From contig CANQJJ010000001.1 in NCBI GenBank assembly GCA_947624215.1, forward strand, positions 40,895 to 104,894: a stretch of 64,000 nucleotides of DNA, read 5' to 3'. Origin of the DNA: an uncultured Clostridia bacterium (GTDB lineage Bacteria; Bacillota; Clostridia; Christensenellales; Borkfalkiaceae). The position numbers and the translations under genes were made by a program. Positions 38,020 to 47,405 of the stretch are shown here, piece after piece. Under the pieces are notes generated by a model. The model saw nothing but the letters and a program-made list of their open reading frames with translations, was not told the origin of the DNA and did not search any database. Position 1 is the first letter of the stretch, and every line of letters starts with the position of its first letter.

Positions 38020-38048
38020 ACAAAAAAGCGCCCCAAACGGGACGCTTT
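38020..38048 (-). terminator. intrinsic terminator of rplI
   Basis: Minus strand stem AAAGCG(T)CCC paired with GGG(G)CGCTTT (38025-38048, one mismatch), AAAC/GTTT loop, followed by TTT. Confidence 0.8.
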
Positions 38049-38064
38049 CTCTCTATTTTTTGGA

Positions 38065-38511
38065 TCATTCGAGCGGGACGACGTTGATGGTGATCTTTGC
38101 CGAGACGCCTTCGATGAAGCGGATCTCGGCGGAGAACGTGCCGACCGTCTTGATGGTCTCTTTTGTCACGATCTTCTTCTTGTCGATCTCGAACCCTGCC
38201 TCCGAGAGGGCGTCCGCAATCTTCTCGGTCGTCACCGAGCCGAACACTTTTCCGTTCTTTCCCGTGCGGATGGCGACGGTGACGGCGGTGCCGTTTACTT
38301 TTTCGGCGAGTTCCTTCTGTGCCTTTATGTATTCCGCTTTGTGGAAGGCCTCGGCCGTCTTCCGCTGTTTTTCGTCGTTGATCCCGCTTGCCGTTGCGGC
38401 GTCGGCGAGCCCGCGCTTCAAAAGAAAATTCTTGGCGTAGCCGTCTGCGACTTCGATGATGTCGCCCTTTTTGCCGCTTCCCTTGACGTCAGCTTTGAGT
38501 ATTACTTTCAT
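38065..38511 (-). CDS. rplI: 50S ribosomal protein bL9
   Basis: A 148-residue ribosomal protein at the base of the L1 stalk. N-terminal domain [36 protein letters not shown] is the family signature; a long connecting helix ([25 protein letters not shown]) and the C-terminal domain with [16 protein letters not shown] follow. AAGGAG eight bases before the ATG. Transcribed alone here, away from rpsR or dnaB. Confidence 0.95.
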   Translation of the reverse strand: MKVILKADVKGSGKKGDIIEVADGYAKNFLLKRGLADAATASGINDEKQRKTAEAFHKAEYIKAQKELAEKVNGTAVTVAIRTGKNGKVFGSVTTEKIADALSEAGFEIDKKKIVTKETIKTVGTFSAEIRFIEGVSAKITINVVPLE

Positions 38512-38530
38512 GATTTTTCTCCTTTCGTCC

Positions 38531-38559
38531 ATTGTAACAATTTTCCCGCTTCTTGTCAA
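38531..38559 (-). promoter_or_regulatory. sigma-A promoter of rplI
   Basis: Minus strand TTGACA (38559-38554), 17 bases, TACAAT (38536-38531), 19 bases before the ATG. Confidence 0.82.
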
Positions 38560-38605
38560 GATATTTTTCGGAAAAAGGGGAATACTGCTTTTCAAGGAGG
38601 ATGAA

Positions 38606-38761
38606 ATGGAACACGATATGAACATGGGCGTCTCTTGCGGCGTGACCGACTGCAAATTCAACAACGACGGCATGCACTGCCGCCTCAACAAGATCCACGT
38701 CGGCAACACCTGCGACTGCGAGCATTGCACCTGCTGCGATAGCTTCGAGAAGAGACAGTAA
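38606..38761 (+). CDS. DUF1540 cysteine-rich small protein
   Basis: A 51-residue protein with eight cysteines: [25 protein letters not shown] is the DUF1540 motif and [12 protein letters not shown] is an extra cysteine cluster. Such proteins probably bind a metal; they are common in Clostridia and some are spore-associated, but the function is unknown. AAGGAGGATGAA precedes the ATG; the upstream part of the open frame is not needed. No clear promoter seen. Confidence 0.85.
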   Translation: MEHDMNMGVSCGVTDCKFNNDGMHCRLNKIHVGNTCDCEHCTCCDSFEKRQ

Positions 38762-38766
38762 CGGCG

Positions 38767-38920
38767 GGGGAGGGCTGCGGCTCTCCCCGTTCCGCATAAA
38801 AGGGGGTGAACTTACGCAGACTTTCTTCTGCGGAGGATCCGCTTCATATAGAGCTTGGACGGGGGATCGCTCCCTCTTCCAAGCGCGGAGAGGGTGAACT
38901 TTGCCCTCTCCTTATTTTGA
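38767..38920 (+). ncRNA. candidate structured RNA with terminal terminator
   Basis: The gene-free interval holds, in order, an 8-bp hairpin (38767-38788), a pair of mutually exclusive hairpins (CGCAGA/TCTGCG, 38815-38832, and GCGGA/TCCGC, 38830-38842), a hairpin GCTTGGA/TCCAAGC (38853-38884) and a terminator GGAGAGGG/CCCTCTCC followed by TTATTTT (38887-38918). The 10-mer GGGTGAACTT occurs twice (38804 and 38892), once entering the first competing hairpin and once in the terminator. It could be a cis-acting attenuator or a free small RNA; no known family recognised. Confidence 0.4.
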
Positions 38921-38963
38921 TGGAGACATTGCAGGCCCCCCGCGGCGCATATAGTAACATGAT

Positions 38964-39866
38964 ATGCCTGCAAAGATCCGAAAAGCCGTCTTCGGCCTGT
39001 TGCCTTTTGTCCTCATCGCCGTGCTCCTTCTCTCCCTCCTCTTTTTCCCGCAGGAGGCGGAGAAAGGGGATACCCTCGTCGCAGTGCGCGTCTGGAACGT
39101 GGATACGTTTGAGGGCGGGAAGGGCTCGAGAACGTCCTTTTTGAAGAGGATCGCCGGCCTCGCCGAAAAGAAGAACAAGGGCGTCTACTATCTCATCACG
39201 AGCTACACCGCCGAGGGCGCAGAGGAGGCGTTCCGCAAGGGGGAGCGGCCGGACGTCATTTCCTTCGGGATCGGATTTTCCCTGCATGCGGAATTCAGCT
39301 TGCCGTTGCCGTACGCGAGCGCTGGCGGGGAACTCGGCGGGAGGGTGCTGGCCGTGCCGTGGTGCAGAGGGGAATACCGCCTCTTTTCCCTGACGGGTTT
39401 CGGGGAAGAGGGCGAGACGATTCTCTCGGCGGGCGGGAGCAATCTCGTGGAGGTCGCCGCACAAAAAAACGGGCTTATGGGTAGGTCGGAGGAGTCCCTT
39501 GCCGCATATACGGATTTTCTCGCGGGAAAATGCCGCTATCTGCTCGGGACCCAACGGGACGTGTGCAGGTTTTCCGCGCGCGGCACAGAGGTCGAGAGCA
39601 GGGAACTTCCCGTCTACAACGACCTATACCAATACATCTCCGTACTCTCCGCAGACAAGCGCAGTGCCTGTCTGATCCTGATAGACGAACTCCTGTCGGA
39701 GGCCGCACAGGCAACTCTTTCGGAGATCGGGATGCTCCCCGTAGCGGGGGACCCGAGCAAATTTACCCCGAGCGTTTTCACCGATTCGGCGGCCCTCGGG
39801 GAGCTCAGGCGGCTCGCGCTTGCGGGCGACGAAAAAAACCTTGATAAATTTCTCAAAACCGTTTGA
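38964..39866 (+). CDS. membrane-anchored, solute-binding-like protein, unknown
   Basis: A 300-residue protein with one N-terminal membrane segment (about 8-29) and an exported body. Stretches such as VRVWNVDTFEGGKGSR, PDVISFGIGF and LAVPWCRGEYRLFS recall family-1 extracellular sugar-binding proteins, but it is shorter and lacks a lipobox, so it may have been recruited to a structural role. No Shine-Dalgarno precedes the ATG. CATATAGTA ends seven bases upstream and resembles a sigma-E/K -10 element, without a convincing -35. Last bases run into the murB promoter. Confidence 0.55.
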   Translation: MPAKIRKAVFGLLPFVLIAVLLLSLLFFPQEAEKGDTLVAVRVWNVDTFEGGKGSRTSFLKRIAGLAEKKNKGVYYLITSYTAEGAEEAFRKGERPDVISFGIGFSLHAEFSLPLPYASAGGELGGRVLAVPWCRGEYRLFSLTGFGEEGETILSAGGSNLVEVAAQKNGLMGRSEESLAAYTDFLAGKCRYLLGTQRDVCRFSARGTEVESRELPVYNDLYQYISVLSADKRSACLILIDELLSEAAQATLSEIGMLPVAGDPSKFTPSVFTDSAALGELRRLALAGDEKNLDKFLKTV

Positions 39867-39891
39867 AAAACGCAGAGAAATGTGGTAGAAT
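39863..39891 (+). promoter_or_regulatory. sigma-A promoter of murB
   Basis: TTGAAA (39863-39868), 17 bases, TAGAAT (39886-39891), 16 bases ahead of TTG 39908 and overlapping the preceding stop codon. Confidence 0.7.
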
Positions 39892-39907
39892 AGTAGGAGC
39901 CTTAAAA

Positions 39908-40789
39908 TTGGGTATTTTTTCGACTTTGCACGAAAGGTTCCCCGGTGTACGAGGGGAAGAGGACTTTCCGTTCGCACGGCACACGACGATCGGGTGCGGG
40001 GGAACAGCGGCCGCGGCTTTCTCTCCCTCTTCTGCGGAGGAGCTTGCGCTCTTGTTGCGCGTTTTGGAGGCGGAAAACATCCCATATTGTTTTCTCGGCG
40101 CGGGGGCAAACGTCCTGCCGCGAGAAGGGCGCTTCGAAGGCGCCGTCATTCGCTTTGACGGGTTTTCTTCCCTTCGTGCCGAAGGCGATACCATCGTGGC
40201 GGGTGCGGGGGTCACGGGCGGCAGATTGCTCGGCTTTGCACGCGCGCACGCGCTCGGCGGTGCGGAATTCCTGACGGGGATCCCCATGACCGCGGGCGGT
40301 GCGGTCGTCATGAACGCAGGCGTGCGCGAAGGACACATCGGCGACCTCATCGAGGAGGTCTATTGCGTCGCAGGGGGCGTGCCCCGCATATTTTCGGCGC
40401 GGGAGTGCGCCTTCGGGGAGAAGACAAGCGTCTTCCAAAGCGGGATCGCCGTGACGGGCATGCGCCTCAGATTGCGGCAGGAAACGGCGACGGAGATCGC
40501 TTCCCGCACGGAATATTTCCGGAAGAAGCGGGCGCATCTTCCCAAGGGGCGGAGCATGGGCTGCGTCTTCGTCAATCCCGCGGGACTCTCGGCGGGGGCA
40601 ATCATAGAGGCGTGCGGACTCAAGGGGACCAAGCTGGGCGGCGCACGCGTCTCGGAGATACACGCCAACTTTATTCTGAACGAAGGGGGGAGCTCCGAAG
40701 ACATCGAAGCCCTCATCGCATTGGTCAAGAGAAGGGTGCAGGGCAGAACAGGCATTCTTTTAACAGAGGAGATCAGGCGGATCCCATAA
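39908..40789 (+). CDS. murB: UDP-N-acetylenolpyruvoylglucosamine reductase MurB
   Basis: A 293-residue FAD enzyme making UDP-MurNAc. FAD-domain segments HTTIGCGGTAAAAF, FLGAGANVL and TGIPMTAGGAVVMNAG are clear; the substrate domain has KKRAHLPKGRSMGCVFVNP and the C-terminal HANFILNEGGSS. The catalytic serine of the GSVF motif is replaced by Cys219 (MGCVF). The start is TTG, eight bases after AGGAG; an ATG 45 bases upstream lies in the promoter. It heads the murB-PHP-whiA-dnaE group, part of a gene order common in Firmicutes (without rapZ and yvcK here). Confidence 0.9.
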   Translation: MGIFSTLHERFPGVRGEEDFPFARHTTIGCGGTAAAAFSPSSAEELALLLRVLEAENIPYCFLGAGANVLPREGRFEGAVIRFDGFSSLRAEGDTIVAGAGVTGGRLLGFARAHALGGAEFLTGIPMTAGGAVVMNAGVREGHIGDLIEEVYCVAGGVPRIFSARECAFGEKTSVFQSGIAVTGMRLRLRQETATEIASRTEYFRKKRAHLPKGRSMGCVFVNPAGLSAGAIIEACGLKGTKLGGARVSEIHANFILNEGGSSEDIEALIALVKRRVQGRTGILLTEEIRRIP

Positions 40790-40825
40790 TACATAGGAGA
40801 TAAGGGAGGATCCGGAGAGCGGACT

Positions 40826-41596
40826 ATGAAACTGACGGCAGATTATCATACGCACACCATCTATTCGGACGGCAAGAACACGGCGCTGGAAAATGCGCGG
40901 GCCGCCGAGGAGCGCGGGCTCCAAGCCATTGCGATCACCGAGCACGGCTATTCGCACTACTTCCGCGGGCTCAAACGCAAAGAGACCGCCGCGTGGCTTG
41001 CCATGGTAGAGGATGCGGACAAGCAGTCCTCCGTGCGGGTATTGCGCGGGATGGAGAGCAACATCCGCGGCGTTTCGGGCCTGTGCGACTTCACCCAAAA
41101 AGATTTTGAAAATTTCGACATCTATCTTGCGGGGATCCACATCGTCATCCGCTATGAAAAGCCCACGGATACCAAGCTTGGTTGGGGGGGCTGGATGAGG
41201 AAGAGCCTCGGCATCAAGCCGTCTGCCTCCCTCATCCGCGAGACGACGCGCGCCTACATCAATGCCATCGAAAAAAATCCGCTCGACGCCATCACACATC
41301 TCAACTACCAATGCTTTGCCGATGCCGTGGAGGTGGCCAAGTGTTGCCGCGACTACGGTACCTATCTCGAGATCAGCTCCAAAAAGGAGCATCTCAGCGA
41401 CGAAGAACTCTCTGCCGTCGTCAACACGGGCGTACGGTTCATCGTGAACTCGGATGCGCACTCCGTCGACCGCATCGGCGACACTGCGCTTGCCGAGGAG
41501 CAGATCGTGCGCGTGGGCGTTCCGCTCGACCGCATCGACAACATCGACGGGCGGCTCCCCACATTCCGCTTTGCGGAGTTCAAGAAACATCTTTGA
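40826..41596 (+). CDS. PHP-domain phosphoesterase
   Basis: A 256-residue metal-dependent hydrolase of the PHP family. Metal-binding DYHTHTIYSDG (6-16), AIAITEHGY, GMESNIRG, DAITHLNY and VNSDAHSVDRIG cover the expected ligand positions. Possible activity is as a phosphatase such as histidinol-phosphatase or YcdX-like; position between murB and whiA is recurrent in Clostridia but does not reveal the substrate. GGAGAGCGG lies just before the ATG. Confidence 0.85.
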   Translation: MKLTADYHTHTIYSDGKNTALENARAAEERGLQAIAITEHGYSHYFRGLKRKETAAWLAMVEDADKQSSVRVLRGMESNIRGVSGLCDFTQKDFENFDIYLAGIHIVIRYEKPTDTKLGWGGWMRKSLGIKPSASLIRETTRAYINAIEKNPLDAITHLNYQCFADAVEVAKCCRDYGTYLEISSKKEHLSDEELSAVVNTGVRFIVNSDAHSVDRIGDTALAEEQIVRVGVPLDRIDNIDGRLPTFRFAEFKKHL

Positions 41597-41606
41597 GAGG
41601 GCAGAG

Positions 41607-42524
41607 TTGAATTTTACGAGCGAGATCAGAAGGGAACTCATGAAGAGCGTTCCCGCCAAGCGCTGTTGCAAGACGTCGCTGCTCGCCGCATTCATCGAGA
41701 CGAGCGGTTATCTCACTCTCGGCCGCGTGGGCATCCGCGATGAGATCTCCTTCACCAGCGAGCACGAGGAGGTCGCGGAATACATCCTTGCACTCGCCGA
41801 GTCCCTGTTCGGGGTGCGGTTTTCGGTGGACGCCGTGCGGCGCGATCCCAAGCAGGGGCGGCACAAGCTGACCTTTTCCTATGCTCTTCCGGGGGCGGGC
41901 GAGATCGCAGAAGAGATCTCCGCGCACTTTGCGGGCGCGCTCTCCTCGCCCTGTTGCTATGCCGCCTATCTGAAGGGAGCTTTTCTCGGGAGCGGGAGCT
42001 GTACGCTTCCCTCCGCGGGCGGCAAGACGGGCTATCATCTCGAATTCGTGTTCGGCGAGCAATCGGAGGCCGAAAGTTTTTCCGATCTGCTCGACGAATT
42101 GCAACTGCTCGGAAGCGTTGCCGCGCGGGGCGATAAATATCTCGTCTACTGCAAGAGCCGCGAGACCATCTGCGATGTGCTCTCGGTGTTGGAGGCGCCA
42201 GCGGCCCTCGGACGGCTGGAACGGCTCGTGGCGGCCCGCGAGGAGACCAATCTTGAAAACCGCATCGAAAACTGCATGGCGGGGAACGCAGACAGGTCGG
42301 CCACGGCGAGCGTCGCGCAGGTGCTTGCCCTCGGGAAGCTCAGAGAGAGCGGCGTGCTCGCAGCACTCCCGGCAGCGCTCGTGCAGACGGCGGAGGGACG
42401 GCTCGGACATCCCGAATTGTCCCTGACGGAGCTCGCGGAGGAGCTGGGCGTCACCAAGAGTTGCCTCAACCACCGCATGCGCAGGCTGATGAAGCTCTAT
42501 GCGGAAAAATTCGAACGCAATTGA
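41607..42524 (+). CDS. whiA: DNA-binding protein WhiA
   Basis: A 305-residue WhiA. The N-terminal half has the LAGLIDADG-like fold (FTSEIRRELMKSV, CCKTSLLAAFIETSGYL, YAAYLKGAFLGSGS) and the C-terminus carries a helix-turn-helix (SLTELAEELGVTKSCLNHRMRRL). In Bacillus WhiA affects cell division and chromosome segregation; in Streptomyces it controls sporulation septation. TTG 41607 is the start since the protein then begins LNFTSEIRRE as in the family; AGAGGG lies six bases upstream. Ten bases after the PHP gene. Confidence 0.93.
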   Translation: MNFTSEIRRELMKSVPAKRCCKTSLLAAFIETSGYLTLGRVGIRDEISFTSEHEEVAEYILALAESLFGVRFSVDAVRRDPKQGRHKLTFSYALPGAGEIAEEISAHFAGALSSPCCYAAYLKGAFLGSGSCTLPSAGGKTGYHLEFVFGEQSEAESFSDLLDELQLLGSVAARGDKYLVYCKSRETICDVLSVLEAPAALGRLERLVAAREETNLENRIENCMAGNADRSATASVAQVLALGKLRESGVLAALPAALVQTAEGRLGHPELSLTELAEELGVTKSCLNHRMRRLMKLYAEKFERN

Positions 42525-42547
42525 GGCAGAGCGGGAAAAATACGGAT

Positions 42548-45500
42548 ATGACAGATTTCGTACATTTACATTTACATACAGAATACAGCCTTCTCGACGG
42601 CGCCGTGAAGGTGGACGATCTCGTCCGCCATTGCAAGGAAAACGGCATCGACACCGTCGCCATCACCGACCACGGGAATATGTATGCCTCTCTGAAATTT
42701 GCGGAGAGGTGCAAAAAAAACAAGATCAAGTCCATCATCGGCTGTGAGTTCTACGTCGTCGACGACTACCGCGAACACATCGACCAAAAGGCCGACCACC
42801 TTATTTTGCTCGCCAAGAACAAGGCGGGCTATATCAATTTGGTCCAACTCGATTCGCTTGCCTTCGTAGACGGCTACTACTACCGCCCCCGCATCGACTA
42901 TAAGGTGCTCAAAGAGCACACGGAGGGGGTCATCTGCCTCTCCGCATGCCTCGCGGGGCGCATCCCGCGCCTGTTGATGGCAGGGGAATACGAGAAGGCC
43001 AAGGCGTTCGCCCTCGGACTCAGGGAGGACTTCGGCGAGGATTTCTACCTCGAGATACAGGACCACGGCATCCCTGAGCAAAAGCAGATCCTGCCCTATA
43101 TCGTGCAGATCTCCCGTGAGACGGGCATTCCGCTCGTGGCGACCAACGACGTCCACTATCTCAACCGCGAGGATTGGGAGATGCAGGACGTCCTCATGTG
43201 TATCCAGACCAAGCGCACCATCGACGACCCCGCGCGCATGAAGATGCAGACGCATGAATTCTATATGAAGTCGGGCGATGAGATGGCGGAGATCTTCAAA
43301 GACTATCCCGAGGCCATCGCCAACACGCGCGTCATCGCAAACAAGGTTTCGGATACCGATACGCCCTTTGATCTCAAAGAGAACGGCGATCCCGTCTACG
43401 ATAAATCGCTCATCCCGCTCTATACGGCAGACGACGGCACGCCTTCTCCCGAATTTTTGAGACGTCTCACATGGGAACGCCTCCCCGGGCGCTATCCCGT
43501 CATCACCGATGAGATCAGGGCCCGCACGGAATACGAGCTCGACATCATCATCAAGATGGGGTTTGCCGATTACTACCTCATCGTCTGGGACTACATCAAT
43601 TGGTCCCGCCTCAACGACATCCCCGTCGGCCCCGGGCGCGGCTCGGGCGTCGGAAGTATCGTGGCATATGCCATCGGCATCACCAATGTCGACCCGCTCC
43701 GCTACGACCTTCTCTTCGAACGCTTCCTCAATCCCGACCGCGTCAGCATGCCCGATTTCGACGTCGACTTCTGTACGGCACGGAGAGGGGAGACCATCGA
43801 ATACGTCCGCAGACGCTATCATCCCGAAAACGTCGCGCAGATCGTCACGTTCGGAACGCTCGCGTCCCGCGCCGTCATCAAGGACGTCGGCCGCGTCATG
43901 CGCGTCCCGTTCTCCGAGACAGACCGCGTCACCAAACTCATGGACGGAAAATCCACCATCCGCGAGCTCCTCGGCCTCAACATCCCAAAGTGCATGGAGA
44001 AAGAGGAGGAGCTGCGCCAAAAGGTGGAAGAGCAGCGCAGGATCGTCGAAAATGCCTCTGCAGACAGCTTGGACGACGAGAAATTCAAGCTGAAAAATCT
44101 TGAAGACGACTTCGACAGCGCACAGAAAAAGTTGCAGGAGCAGGAGGCAAAGCGCAACTCCGAGTTCATTGAGATCTATGAGACAGACCCCACGCTCGAG
44201 CGCGTCATCAACATGGGGCTCAAACTCGAGGGGATGCCGCGGAATACCTCCATGCATGCCGCGGGCGTCGTCATCTGCCGCAAGAAGATCGCAGACAATG
44301 TCCCGCTGTCGCGCAACGGCGAAGACGTGACGACGCAGTTCGACATGAAAGAGGTGGAGTCCATCGGCATGCTGAAAATGGACTTCCTCGCGCTCACGAC
44401 GCTCACCGACATCAAAAAGACGCTCGACTATATCTACGAAGACTACGGCAAACACATCGAATTCGGGCAGGAATGCGACGACCAGGGCGCCTATGCGCTC
44501 GTGGCGGAAGGGGACACCGACGCCGTCTTCCAGCTTGAGCAAGGCGGGATGAAGCGCTTCATGAAGCAGTTGCAGCCCACCTGCCTCGAAGACCTCATCG
44601 CAGGCATCTCGCTCTACCGCCCGGGCCCCATGGACTTCATCCCGACCTATCTGAAAAACAGGGCAGACCCCGCGCACATCCAATATCTCACGCCTCTTTT
44701 GAGACCCATCCTCGAAAAGACGTACGGCGTCATCATCTACCAGGAGCAGGTCATGCAGATCTTCCAGAATCTTGCAGGCTATTCTCTCGGGCAGGCAGAC
44801 CTCGTCCGCCGCGCCATGGCGAAAAAGCATCTCAACGAGCTGATGGCGCAGAAGGACAAGTTTATCTACGGCGACACCGACAAAGTGGTGGGGAAGGAGA
44901 AGGACGGCACGCCTGTCTACGGCAACATCACGGGCTGTAAGGCGCACGGCATCGCGCCCGAAGTCGCCTCCGAACTCTTTTCGCAGATGGAGAGCTTTGC
45001 GAGTTATGCCTTCAACAAGTCGCACGCGGCCGCCTACGCCGTCGTCACCTACCAGACGGCATTCCTCAAAAAATATTATCCCAAGGAATTCCTCGCCGGG
45101 GTCCTGAACAACCGCATCGACAAGATCGACGAGATCTCCAAGTATGTCGTCTACATGAAGGAGAAGAACATCGCGGTCTATCCTCCCGACGTCAATCTCT
45201 CCAAGGCATATTTCTCGGTGCAGGGCGACGGCCTCCGCTTCGGACTTTGTGCCCTGCGCGGCGTCGGCATCCCCGCGATGGAGGCGGTCATCGAGGAGCG
45301 GCAGAAAAACGGGCTCTTCAAGGATTTCTCCGATTTTCTGATGCGTTGCACGAAATTCGTCAACAAGCGCATGGTCGAAGCGCTGATCTTCGGCGGCGCC
45401 TTCGACGGCATGGGGCACAAGCGCTCGCAATATGCCGCCGTCTATGAGGACCTCATGCGCCGTATCGCGGGCATGGACAAGCAGAAGAGCGGGGCACAGC

Positions 45501-46237
45501 TCTCCCTCTTCGGCGACATCATCGTCGAGGAGCCTCCCGAGGCCGACTATCCCGACATCCCCGAATGGGAGACGATGGACCTGCTCGGCAAGGAAAAATC
45601 CGTGCTCGGCGTCTACGTCAGCGGGCATCCCTTCGCGATGTATGCAAAGTATTTTTCCGACTGCAACTTCCACTGCGGCATGCTCGCAGACTTCGAGGTG
45701 GACGAGGAGACGGGAGAGCGCACTTACCAGCGCATCAAGAGCGGAGACAAGGTCGCGATGGGGGGCATCGTCTCCAACATCAAAAAGAACAATACAAAAT
45801 CCGGCGCCATCATGGCATTCGTCACGCTGGAAGACCTCTACGGCAGTGTGGAATGCGTCGTCTTTCCCAAGGTTTATGAGAAAGCAAAGAGCTTTTTGCG
45901 GCCTGATGTCGCCGTAAGCGTCTCGGCAAAGGTGGATATCGACCCTGAAAAAGCGCCCGTGCTCATCGTGGATACGATGGACCTCTTCACGGCGTCTGCG
46001 GAGAAGCAGGAGCCCGCGGCGGCCGTGGAACACGAGCAGGTGCTTTGGCTGGACGCCCGCTCGATGAGCGAGGAGGACTTCGAGGAACTGATCGACACGG
46101 TGACCGGCTATGCGGGCTCCGTCAAGGCGAAGATCCTGCACGGCGGGAGGCGGTATGAGTTCGGCGTCAACCTCAACAGGGCGCTGACTTCCGAGCTCCG
46201 TCTGTTCCTGCCGGCGGAATGCATCAAACTCGTTTAA
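42548..46237 (+). CDS. dnaE: DNA polymerase III subunit alpha (DnaE)
   Basis: A 1229-residue replicative polymerase subunit. N-terminal PHP domain (FVHLHLHTEYSLLDGA, TDHGNM), palm motif PDFDVD at 402-407 giving two catalytic aspartates, GPGRGSGVGS, fingers, beta-clamp-binding region and an OB domain near residue 1070 (GGIVSNIKKNNTKSGAIMAF). Between about 470 and 530 there is a charged coiled-coil insertion (KEEELRQKVEEQRRIVEN). This is DnaE1-type; a PolC gene would be expected elsewhere in a Firmicute. The start has only a weak site (GGGA about 13 bases away). Confidence 0.94.
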   Translation: MTDFVHLHLHTEYSLLDGAVKVDDLVRHCKENGIDTVAITDHGNMYASLKFAERCKKNKIKSIIGCEFYVVDDYREHIDQKADHLILLAKNKAGYINLVQLDSLAFVDGYYYRPRIDYKVLKEHTEGVICLSACLAGRIPRLLMAGEYEKAKAFALGLREDFGEDFYLEIQDHGIPEQKQILPYIVQISRETGIPLVATNDVHYLNREDWEMQDVLMCIQTKRTIDDPARMKMQTHEFYMKSGDEMAEIFKDYPEAIANTRVIANKVSDTDTPFDLKENGDPVYDKSLIPLYTADDGTPSPEFLRRLTWERLPGRYPVITDEIRARTEYELDIIIKMGFADYYLIVWDYINWSRLNDIPVGPGRGSGVGSIVAYAIGITNVDPLRYDLLFERFLNPDRVSMPDFDVDFCTARRGETIEYVRRRYHPENVAQIVTFGTLASRAVIKDVGRVMRVPFSETDRVTKLMDGKSTIRELLGLNIPKCMEKEEELRQKVEEQRRIVENASADSLDDEKFKLKNLEDDFDSAQKKLQEQEAKRNSEFIEIYETDPTLERVINMGLKLEGMPRNTSMHAAGVVICRKKIADNVPLSRNGEDVTTQFDMKEVESIGMLKMDFLALTTLTDIKKTLDYIYEDYGKHIEFGQECDDQGAYALVAEGDTDAVFQLEQGGMKRFMKQLQPTCLEDLIAGISLYRPGPMDFIPTYLKNRADPAHIQYLTPLLRPILEKTYGVIIYQEQVMQIFQNLAGYSLGQADLVRRAMAKKHLNELMAQKDKFIYGDTDKVVGKEKDGTPVYGNITGCKAHGIAPEVASELFSQMESFASYAFNKSHAAAYAVVTYQTAFLKKYYPKEFLAGVLNNRIDKIDEISKYVVYMKEKNIAVYPPDVNLSKAYFSVQGDGLRFGLCALRGVGIPAMEAVIEERQKNGLFKDFSDFLMRCTKFVNKRMVEALIFGGAFDGMGHKRSQYAAVYEDLMRRIAGMDKQKSGAQLSLFGDIIVEEPPEADYPDIPEWETMDLLGKEKSVLGVYVSGHPFAMYAKYFSDCNFHCGMLADFEVDEETGERTYQRIKSGDKVAMGGIVSNIKKNNTKSGAIMAFVTLEDLYGSVECVVFPKVYEKAKSFLRPDVAVSVSAKVDIDPEKAPVLIVDTMDLFTASAEKQEPAAAVEHEQVLWLDARSMSEEDFEELIDTVTGYAGSVKAKILHGGRRYEFGVNLNRALTSELRLFLPAECIKLV

Positions 46238-46267
46238 GAAAAAAAGAAAAAAAATCACAAAACCCTC

Positions 46268-46296
46268 TTTTCAAGCGGAATATTTTCTGCTATAAT
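46268..46296 (+). promoter_or_regulatory. sigma-A promoter of pfkA
   Basis: TTTTCA (46268-46273), 17 bases, TATAAT (46291-46296), 32 bases before ATG 46329 with GGAGG in the leader. Confidence 0.65.
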
Positions 46297-46328
46297 AGAT
46301 ACGACAAAGGGGTTCTACGGAGGTAAGT

Positions 46329-47291
46329 ATGAAAAGAATCGGCTTGCTCACGAGCGGCGGCGACGCTCCCGGCATGAATGCCGCCATCCGTGCGGTCGTC
46401 AGAACGGCGATCTACTACGGCATGGAAGTCTACGGCATCGAACGCGGCTATGCGGGTCTTATCGAAGATACGATGATGCCGATGGAGATGCGGAGCGTCT
46501 CGGATATCGTCCAGCGCGGCGGCACGAAATTGCGCACGGCGCGTTGTCTCGAAATGCTCACGAAAGACGGCCAGAAAAAAGCCGTCGAAACGCTCGAGCG
46601 CCGCGGGATCGAGGGCCTTGTCGTCATTGGCGGCGACGGTTCCTTCCGCGGGGCAAAGTGTCTCACGGAGGACTTCGGGATCCCGACGATCGGCATCCCC
46701 GGCACCATTGACAACGACCTCGAATATACCGACTATACGCTCGGGTTCGACACAGCCGTCAACACCTGCCTCGACGTCATCAACAAACTACGCGACACGA
46801 TGAATTCCCACGAGCGCATTTCCGTCGTGGAAGTCATGGGCCGCCACTGCGGCGACATCGCCCTTTACGCGGGCATTGCCTCGGGGGCAGAGATCATCGT
46901 CGTTCCCGAGATCTCCTACGATATGGACGACATCGTGATGCGCATCAACCGTTCCCGCGCGAACGGCAAACATTCTAATATCATCGTCGTCGCCGAGGGC
47001 GCAACGAGCGCGGAAGCGTTTGCCAAACAGTTGCAGGAAGTCACGACCTACTCCGTGCGCGCCACCAACATCGGGCACATCCAGCGCGGCGGCTCTCCCT
47101 CCATGGCAGACAGAATGCTCGCTGCCCAGTTCGGGAACAAGGCCGTGCGGCTCTTGCGCGACGGGATCGGCAACCGCGTTGTCGGGATCCACAAGAACGA
47201 GATCATAGATATGGATATCATCGAGGCCGTCTCCATGAAGAAGAAGTTCAACTACGAACTCTATGAGACGTTGCAGATGATCTCTATGTGA
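46329..47291 (+). CDS. pfkA: ATP-dependent 6-phosphofructokinase
   Basis: A 320-residue glycolytic kinase. LLTSGGDAPGMNAAIRA (6-22), VIGGDGSFRGA (glycine after GGD-G-S, ATP-type rather than pyrophosphate-type), GIPGTIDND (catalytic Asp), MGRHCGDIA and HIQRGGSP are all in place. GGAGG eight bases before the ATG. The PfkB-type kinase follows after a 114-base gap. Confidence 0.95.
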   Translation: MKRIGLLTSGGDAPGMNAAIRAVVRTAIYYGMEVYGIERGYAGLIEDTMMPMEMRSVSDIVQRGGTKLRTARCLEMLTKDGQKKAVETLERRGIEGLVVIGGDGSFRGAKCLTEDFGIPTIGIPGTIDNDLEYTDYTLGFDTAVNTCLDVINKLRDTMNSHERISVVEVMGRHCGDIALYAGIASGAEIIVVPEISYDMDDIVMRINRSRANGKHSNIIVVAEGATSAEAFAKQLQEVTTYSVRATNIGHIQRGGSPSMADRMLAAQFGNKAVRLLRDGIGNRVVGIHKNEIIDMDIIEAVSMKKKFNYELYETLQMISM

Positions 47292-47405
47292 TGCGGACGG
47301 CCTATATATTATAATGGTTAAGAATTACGGGCCGGCCGTATCGGACATTCGGGGGGCAAAGATGCCTCCCGCGTCCGCGCAGAGATGTGCGGAAGGGGGG
47401 AAAGT

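Noticed and set aside
42572-46258. 1228-codon open frame antisense to dnaE
   Set aside because: It lies entirely opposite a clear DnaE and its composition is that of a reverse-complement shadow; similar shadows lie opposite valS (32442-35171), nrdD (48909-51437) and the GH127/146 gene (18776-20383).
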